DNA from: Botryllus schlosseri
Lineage: Eukaryota > Chordata > Ascidiacea > Stolidobranchia > Styelidae
Assembly (NCBI GenBank): GCA_000444245.1
Contig: ATSW01014928.1
Span: forward strand, 1-21,128
Length of the DNA stretch: 21,128 nt
Reading direction: 5' to 3'
Each line of letters opens with the position of its first letter. Positions within the stretch are counted from its first letter, which is position 1. The translations under genes were made by a program, and so were the position numbers. Positions 15,724 through 21,128 of the stretch are shown here, in pieces. The notes below the pieces were generated by a model. That model saw only the letters and a program-made list of their open reading frames with translations. It was not told the origin of the DNA and did no database searches.

Positions 15724-18700
15724 ATGTCTGCCGGTGACCCGATCACTGATCTGTGTATCGTGGACAAGAAAAGTAACTGCCCGCCTCATTACTTCGTGGT
15801 GAGTTGATCAAGCGGATTTGTATCAGCTAATCTGACCTTTTAGACATGGATATACGAGCTTTATACAATTGCATGATAATATCCTGATAGTGAAATTAAC
15901 CCGCTGACACTTACTTGTCAGAGATAATTATCACTAGGGCAAGTTTTTGCAACTCTTTCAACAGCTTCCTAATTATCCAGAAGTTATGTAGCATGCTGTT
16001 TTAAGCTGTTTGGAGGAATCTTATATTGCAACATTTGTCCATTTTTTTCATGCAACTTTTTGAAATTTATTTTTTATTTTTCATGCAACTAACTTTTCAC
16101 TAAAAATATTTGGCACTATATCGTAATAGATCGCTACATTATTTCAGTGTCGTTTAAACTTAAGGTCCTTTCTGAATTGATGTACATTCAGGCTTGACCG
16201 CCGAAAATTATATGTTCACCGAGTCAATTTTTTCAGGCCATTGATTTTTTAGAAGTCGCCAACACTGAGTTTTGATACAGTGCCTTGCATACGGATCGAT
16301 TCGAGTATCCCATACCCAAATACTTTCAAGAACTTGTCCATAAATGCAACTTTTGTGATAAATTAATGCAACTTTCCACGGATTTGACTGCAACAAAAAC
16401 TTGCCCTATATCACCTAAGCTGACACCCTGTCAACCTGTAGAAGCAAAGTTATTAGAGTGAAAAATTCTGAACTGTTTGAAATAATTTGAAACAAATTCA
16501 AATTTTACTGAATACCGTGTTGGTGTTGTCTAAAAAACAATGCATAACAAATTTGGATTAATTCCAACCCTTGAAGTAAAGTTATGGAGTAAAAAAATTA
16601 TGGATTTGCGAAAATAGTATTTACGGTGAAAAATCCTGTCATTTAGCTACGGTACTCCTATAACTTTGCTAGCCTAACAATTTTAGCCGATAAAATTTGA
16701 AAAAAATGAGGTATTATCCATCAAGTCAAATCTAGGGAAATACTTTTGTACGTCAGGCTATGAGGAAACAATATATCACCCTCAAATTTTTGTGAATTCT
16801 CAGCTGGAAAGAACTTCCGAGGGCGAAGAGGCAGATTTGTGGAAAGACGGTTTCTTCAAAAAGATCACGAGATACATTTGTTACACAAAAAGCGTTACGG
16901 CTTCTCAAGTTGGTTGAAACGGAATTTGTTTTTGCTTCAACCTTGAAACTATATTTTGTCGTTTAGTGGAATCATGTTCTCACCAACCTGGTTCTGGTCG
17001 GAGCAAAAGACGCCGTGCCACAGGTCAGTCTAGTTGGCATGCTTTTAAGCCACTCTATGTCCTTTCATTGACGATCAGTTGTGGGTGTCTTTATTTTATT
17101 AACAATAGGAAGTTATTGTGCGGTGTGATCTGGACGTTCATCGTCAGACTTGTACTAACTACCAATCTAGGTGGTTAACTAACTACTGCATTTTTGAGCA
17201 GTTGTACTTCTACTTCTAGTCTTCAATTCTTAAAAGTGAGTAGTCCTAGCTGTAGTTGTGCTGTGTAATCGATTTCGGCTAATACTTGAACATAACCATC
17301 AGAAGCTGTGTGTCAAGGATTGAGGTATGAAAGAGGTAAGGTTCAAATCACCTGAAATATATATATATCGACTTTTCAATTAGAGTAAAATGAAAAGGGC
17401 AAAAGAAAACAGGAAACAAAAAAAACATCAAGATAATCAGTTTTAGGCTCGTATTAAGCGTCTCCAACGTAGGCGGTCGTGGGCGTCTTCAAGCGACAGC
17501 CCGCGTTGCGCTAGATCAGTCTCCATTGTCGAGCGCCATGTTTTCCGATTCCAGCCACCTCTGCGCCATGGCTCCGTCGGAAGCGGCGTCATTATAGCAC
17601 ATATTCCATAACAACTCGTACATTTTAACTTGCGCAAATTGTCGCCGAGGCTACGTAAGACGCATTGATAATGGCGCATATTTAATTGTTTACGACAGAT
17701 CAGGGAGTTGCTAATCAACAACACTTCCGAACTCGTCGACAAGCTTATACGCGTATAATCGTCAGCACGAGGATGTTGTATAATCGTCATTTACGCATGT
17801 ACTTTACCTTAATAAATTAATGCGATATTAGTAAATTCAAAAAAATATCTGAACCCCCCCCTTAATTTTTGACTCGCTTAACCCTACTCCCGCGGTCGGC
17901 CTCCAGGCCAAATTTTAATGCATCAACCAAAAAGTTCATAAAACGCGAACAACGGGACTTGAACCGACGCCCAATACATCGCCGTGATCAGAAAATAGCA
18001 GCCTAACCAACTGAGCTACTCGGAAGACTCAGGCGAGAGAGGTGACGATGATATTCAAACCAGTCTCTGCGATTTCTCAAAAGGGAAAGAGAAATTTGTT
18101 TTTCGTTTTCACGTGACGTGATACATAATCCTTCCCATGGTGAATGACCACGTGGTTGTCTTACATATCAATTTCGGCATTCAAACAAGACATTACTGAG
18201 CTTGAAATCTTTACGCAGCTGAGCGCACCGCGACTGTGAAGTTTTCGTTATAAGCGTTACTCACGGCCGCCGCTGATTACGTCATCGCGACAGAGGCAAC
18301 GCGCGTTGTAATTCGTGTTTATTTGGCTTTGCCTGGTCCAGTTATATAAGTTCAAATCCATGATACTGATCTTACAGATACTATTGATCGTACATAACTG
18401 ACACAATGTTCAATTTGCAACTGCACAAGGTCATCGTAAGTAAATATATTACCCTTGTTTGACACTTCTCATAGGCGCGCGATTTCTCTTGTTGCTTCAT
18501 TTCATATCAATTTGAAACGTGTTCTACACATCGAATGTCCGATACAGGTTCGTCAGTATATGGGCATATGATCAACAAATATTCATTGAAGTCTACAGTA
18601 ACTTCGTATAACATGTAAAACGGATAATTCAACTGTCTGTATGATGTTGTTATTACAGGCGCGAGTACCGTACACTCGCGCCAACTTACACACCTAAGTC

Positions 18701-19607
18701 TGCAGTGTTTAGCACTGGCGTCGTGTAACTTATATAAGACCAACCTTCGTGATACTGATCTTGTTGAAGTGTTATGGACTGCATCTAACTATGTGTGTGA
18801 CATTCAACTGTATAAGACAATCGTAAGTCAATGTATATGGCTTTATGCGGCAATGCTCATACGTGCGCGGCATTTTTCACGTAACAGAATATTGCTTTAT
18901 TTCACACCAATTTGAAGCGTGTTCTATCCAACTAATTCCCGATATTATGGTTGCAATGAACTCTTGCGATCAACAACTACTCTAAAACGACAACTGTGTC
19001 TCCTTACGACGTGTAGAACGGAAGATATAAGGAATTATAAGATTAGCGTTCATTCAGGCGAACTGAGCTACACATTGTATTTTGCGGGAAACGATTATCT
19101 GTATTCAATCTGTATTTTGAACAGGTTATCCCATAAGGCAATGGGTTATATATAGCTTGTCGTATGCGTATCGACAATCGCTATTTATAGACGGTCATTG
19201 TAACCGTTTATGACCCCTACAACGCAAGATGTCGTTAATTGATTGAAGCGTGTTTGTGAAAAACTGTGCATGGATCCTCTAGGATCCACCCGCGGCGAAA
19301 GGGTTAAGCGCCCACATAAACATAGCAATTAAAATTGAATCTAAATCCAGAATTTGGTAGCGCTGGTTACTTCTATTACGTTGCCAATGTTTCATTTCAT
19401 TAGTTTCTTTATACAAAATAAGACACCAGAGTTACTGTTTTAGGGCTACACCGCCATCCGTGAGACGCTCGACACAAAGGAACCGGCGCTACGAAAACAC
19501 ACGCTGTGTTACCAACTTCTACCCAAAACTACGACGCCAAGCGCAATCTGCGACATCCAGTTCAGGCGGACCGACCGTTACAAGTCTGAACAGCTGACGT
19601 TTGTCGG
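15724..19607 (+). CDS. MVB12B: ESCRT-I subunit MVB12, 5' four coding exons (3' part not seen)
   Basis: MVB12 is the fourth ESCRT-I subunit with TSG101, VPS28 and VPS37. It acts at endosomes in sorting ubiquitinated cargo into multivesicular bodies, and its N-terminal MABP domain binds acidic membranes. Exons with matching phases: 15724-15798 (MSAGDPITDLCIVDKKSN..., donor GTGAGT), 16804-16908 (LERTSEGEEADLWKDGFFKK, donor GTTGGT), 16967-17023 (WNHVLTNLVLVGAKDAVPQ, donor GTCAGT) and 19444-19607 (GYTAIRETLDTKEPALRKH to LTFVG, donor GTATGC). Together 133 residues cover most of an MABP domain and follow human MVB12B in order (DPITGVGVV, DADLWKDGLF, GNVLVDMKLIDIKDTLP, IQETVDTQEVAFRKKRLC, AICDI, YTFIG). 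A TAG in frame at 15709 fixes the ATG. The next exon (LWYR-like) and the C-terminal region were not found before the window end. The choice between MVB12A and B is not resolved. Confidence 0.9.
15935..16408. mobile_element. TIR element in MVB12 intron 1, TAGGGCAAGTTTTTG ends
   Basis: TAGGGCAAGTTTTTGCA at the left is mirrored by TGCAACAAAAACTTGCCCTA at the right. TATCAC flanks both sides (15929-15934, 16409-16414). GCAACTTTT motifs recur through the 474-bp interior. The 6-bp duplication does not fit hAT or mariner neatly. GCTGACAC also occurs outside both ends (15903, 16420). Confidence 0.7.
16440..16730. repeat. Degenerate relative of the 14721 MITE
   Basis: Shared pieces are TGTCTAAAAAACAATGCATA, CAAATTTGGATT, AAAATAGTATTTACGG and CTAACAATTTTA...GATAAAAT, in the order of the long-TIR MITE at 14721 and the MITE at 13859. 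The ends are too decayed to place. Confidence 0.5.
17331..17872 (-). mobile_element. Truncated copy of the CAGGCGCG hAT, inverted, split by a LINE
   Basis: The reverse complement matches 10370-10775, for example CGACAAGCTTATACG, GATGTTGTATAATCGT, GTCATTATAGCACATATTCCAT and AAGAGGTAAGGTT. It stops at a C run (17853-17861) plus TTAATTTTTGA. The CTGGCTACGCGCCTG terminus that should follow is absent, as is the far half of the element. A LINE fragment at 17360-17583 interrupts it. It lies in MVB12 intron 3. Confidence 0.85.
17360..17583 (-). mobile_element. LINE 3' fragment (polyprotein C-terminus and 3' UTR)
   Basis: The minus-strand frame reads WRRGGWNRKTWRSTMETDL then DAHDRLRWRRLIRA and a stop. 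This Trp-Arg-rich end with an ED.xDRxxWRRL motif is typical of the extreme C-terminus of several non-LTR retrotransposon polyproteins. The 3' UTR ends in an AT repeat (17360-17370). Comparison with 10740 shows it split CCTGAAAT from CGGCGTCATT. No clear target duplication was seen. It is a different LINE from the one at 2400. Confidence 0.75.
17945..18026 (-). tRNA. tRNA-like sequence (pseudogene or SINE head)
   Basis: On the minus strand TAGCTCAGTTGGTTAGGC is a good D-arm/A-box and GGTTCAAGTCCC a good T-loop/B-box, ~82 nt overall. The acceptor ends do not pair, the T stem has mismatches and no clean anticodon arm forms, so a working tRNA is unlikely. Confidence 0.5.
18311..19040 (+). repeat. 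Tandem duplication of a TATA-box/splice-donor module
   Basis: Two diverged copies ~390 bp apart (about 18311-18640 and 18707-19040) share GTTATATAAG or CTTATATAAG, then GATACTGATCTT, CAACTG...CAATCGTAAGT or CATCGTAAGT, CAATTTGAARCGTGTTCTA and GATCAACAA. Each thus has a TATA box, ~80-110 bp, then a consensus splice donor. This could be a duplicated pol II promoter with first exon, or paired LTR-like sequences of an unknown small retroelement. It lies in MVB12 intron 3. Confidence 0.6.
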
Positions 19608-19629
19608 GTATGCGATGGACTGCAGAATT

Positions 19630-19706
19630 GGAAAACTAGAGAATTTTTGACTTTTCCAAATTGATTAGAATTAGATTACCCCCATTTTATTCTAAATCAG
19701 CCTGGG
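19630..19706 (+). repeat. Intronic repeat shared with the SLBP intron
   Basis: GAAAACTAGAGAATTTTTGA, CTTTTCCAAATTGATTAGAA and TTTATTCTAAA match 11975-12055 in order and orientation. Both copies begin shortly after a splice donor. Confidence 0.5.
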
Positions 19707-19776
19707 TCTCAAACTCAAATGTGCTCGAGGGCCAATTTCCACGAGCCGCAGCACCAATAATAGCGGTATTCAAAAT
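19707..19776 (+). mobile_element. hAT end fragment, CTGGGTCTCAAACTC
   Basis: GGGTCTCAAACTCAAATGTG with CTCGAGGGCCAATTT resembles a widespread hAT terminus (CAGGGGTCTCAAACTC...GGGCC). Only one end is present; the GACTCGAG element at 19777 follows directly. Confidence 0.4.
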
Positions 19777-20281
19777 CGGGGTTGTAATGACTCGACTCGA
19801 GTCATTCTATCAAATTCGTTAAATTGCTCGACTCGAGTCAATTTTTGTATTGACTGGACTTGTGCTTTAGTCATTGTGCATGACTCGAACCAAGTCGTAT
19901 GACTCGAGACTAGGACGGCCAAAGCAGACATTTCATTGTAACTGGAAAGAATAGTTAAGTCACCACATGATTGGTATTTCGTCTATCAGTCGTGATACTT
20001 GGAGAATAGGGCCAGAAACTGTTAAGACCGAGAAAAACTACGATATTATGAATGTGAGCCATTCTATATTACTCGAGCAGACTTGAAAAAAGTGGGTTAA
20101 ACGTGATTGAACTAAAACTAAACAGTGTACATAATGACTCGGACTCGAGTCAAATCGCGATGATTCGCACTCGACCCGCTACTAGCTGACTTGGACTCGG
20201 ACTCGACGGTGAATTGAAAATGACTCGACTCGAGTCAAAACTACAAAAATGAGATTGACTTGTGACTTGGTTACAACCCTG
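19777..20281 (-). mobile_element. Full-length GACTCGAGTC-rich hAT-like element
   Basis: Termini CGGGGTTGTAATGACTCGA (left) and GACTTGGTTACAACCCTG (right) are inverted repeats. Flanks TTCAAAAT (19769-19776) and TTCAATGT (20282-20289) agree at 6 of 8, a worn hAT-type duplication. The inner ~200-bp core matches 9420-9600 and 15190-15370 inverted. Both arms consist of GACTCGAGTC variants. It is the most complete of the four large copies and has no transposase. Confidence 0.8.
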
Positions 20282-20626
20282 TTCAATGTATTTCCAATTT
20301 GGCTTTATTTGGCGGGATCTTGACCGTGAAAATTATGAGTTATTATATTATTGTGAACTCAAGCCTGAAAATGTCCAATCGCCAAAGAATTTGTTGGTGT
20401 TAGAGCTGTGGATCGTACCACTTCCTTACCTTTAATTGGCGATAATAACATGAATAAAGAGATCCAAGATGACGCAGGATGTCTAACTATACATCAAGGG
20501 GCAGCAGAACGCCAATGGTTGCCATACTGACCTGTTTAGATAGCTGAATACGCAACGCAAGCTACCACATTTGATATATTACTATTCCCCGTAACAGTCT
20601 GATAGTTTGTTCCGTACGTGGTTGCA
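20282..20626. other. MVB12 intron sequence, nothing recognised
   Basis: No exon matching the remainder of MVB12 was found. CCAATCGCCAAAG (~20379) and CTTTAATTGGCGAT (~20431) form an imperfect inverted pair ~50 bp apart, of unknown meaning. Confidence 0.4.
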
Positions 20627-20680
20627 TACCAAGTCACGATGTTCCGAGTCACAAGTCCTTCTTTGATTGTAACGTTTTAG
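20627..20680 (+). repeat. Terminal fragment of the GACTCGAG family
   Basis: ACCAAGTCACGATGTTCCGAGTCACAAGTC matches 14575-14607 (ACCAAGTCACGAGGTTTCGGG...CACAAGTC), here cut to 20 or fewer bases per block. The rest of the element is absent. Confidence 0.55.
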
Positions 20681-20939
20681 TTTTTTAGTTCGTGTAAATC
20701 TACAAAAGGTCGCACATAAGACCACATCTCAATTTTCAGTCACAAGTCATCAGCGGGCCATGTTTTACCATCATAAACAGGTGATGGGACATAATAGCTG
20801 ATCTTCCACCGCAGGGTAACTTTTGAAAGTGATGTGATAGCAAAGTTTGATGAGTAGCTTCAGATTTTTGGAGTAGTAGAGCGAATTTCAAGTTCTCAAA
20901 TCGGTTAAATATTGTCAAATATTTCAAAATTCAAAATGA

Positions 20940-21103
20940 CCAGAAGTTTAGAACGTTACTCGTGTTCTAGTAAAAATTCATTTTACTTGAACTCGAGTAA
21001 TATCGACATATGTTGAAAATTGCTAATTCTACACGTAATTAAGCAGGAAATTATGACGTCACTTATACTTGAGTAGCGACGATGACTGTTTGGACCACCT
21101 CTG
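20940..21103. mobile_element. Right end of a CAGAGGTGG-family hAT
   Basis: The end TTGGACCACCTCTG at 21103 matches that at 11739. Upstream, TTCATTTTACTTGAACTCGAG and GTTGAAAATTGCT match 6980-7040. No left end was found within the window. Confidence 0.5.
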
Positions 21104-21128
21104 TTGTCTAATCCTGCCAATATTTTTA

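Noticed and set aside
19444-19607. Exon belonging to a separate gene
   Set aside because: Its phase and residues continue the MABP domain begun by the exons at 15724-17023.

Overview
The window is eukaryotic. It holds four protein-coding genes of animal families, all on the + strand, among many decayed transposons. Spliceosomal introns (GT..AG) split two of them. The host looks like an invertebrate animal: the genes are conserved but diverged from vertebrates, the spacers are AT-rich and full of hAT-like MITEs, tRNA-derived SINEs and LINE tails, and every gene has a splice-acceptor-like tract just upstream of its ATG. That last feature would fit an animal with spliced-leader trans-splicing, such as a tunicate, but the species cannot be named from sequence alone.

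Layout. 1-5860 is repeat territory: a GACTCGAGTC-rich hAT-like element, a mini-element with target-site duplications (TSDs), a possible PHD-finger terminal exon on the minus strand, a TIR element with TA ends, a LINE 3' end with RT-tail coding, a hairpin tandem array, two tRNA-derived SINEs, three further LINE-tail copies and a microsatellite. 5877-6416 is an intronless UBE2F (NEDD8 E2). 7833-8936 is an intronless DEK. 9300-11739 is a block of nested hAT elements whose right target-site duplication touches the SLBP leader. 11782-13534 is SLBP in two coding exons. 13846-15631 is a three-level transposon nest. From 15724 to beyond 19607 lie the first four coding exons of an MVB12 (ESCRT-I) gene; its introns hold more MITEs, a truncated hAT copy cut by a LINE, a tRNA-like sequence and a tandem TATA-box/splice-donor module. 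The rest of the gene is not recognisable before the window ends.

The genes share no single pathway: neddylation of cullins (UBE2F), chromatin architecture (DEK), replication-dependent histone mRNA processing (SLBP) and endosomal sorting (MVB12). DEK and SLBP both bear on chromatin supply. The common strand, the similar 12-28 nt leaders after acceptor-like tracts, and the fact that much of the spacer is later transposon insertion leave open an ancestral compact cluster. That is inference.
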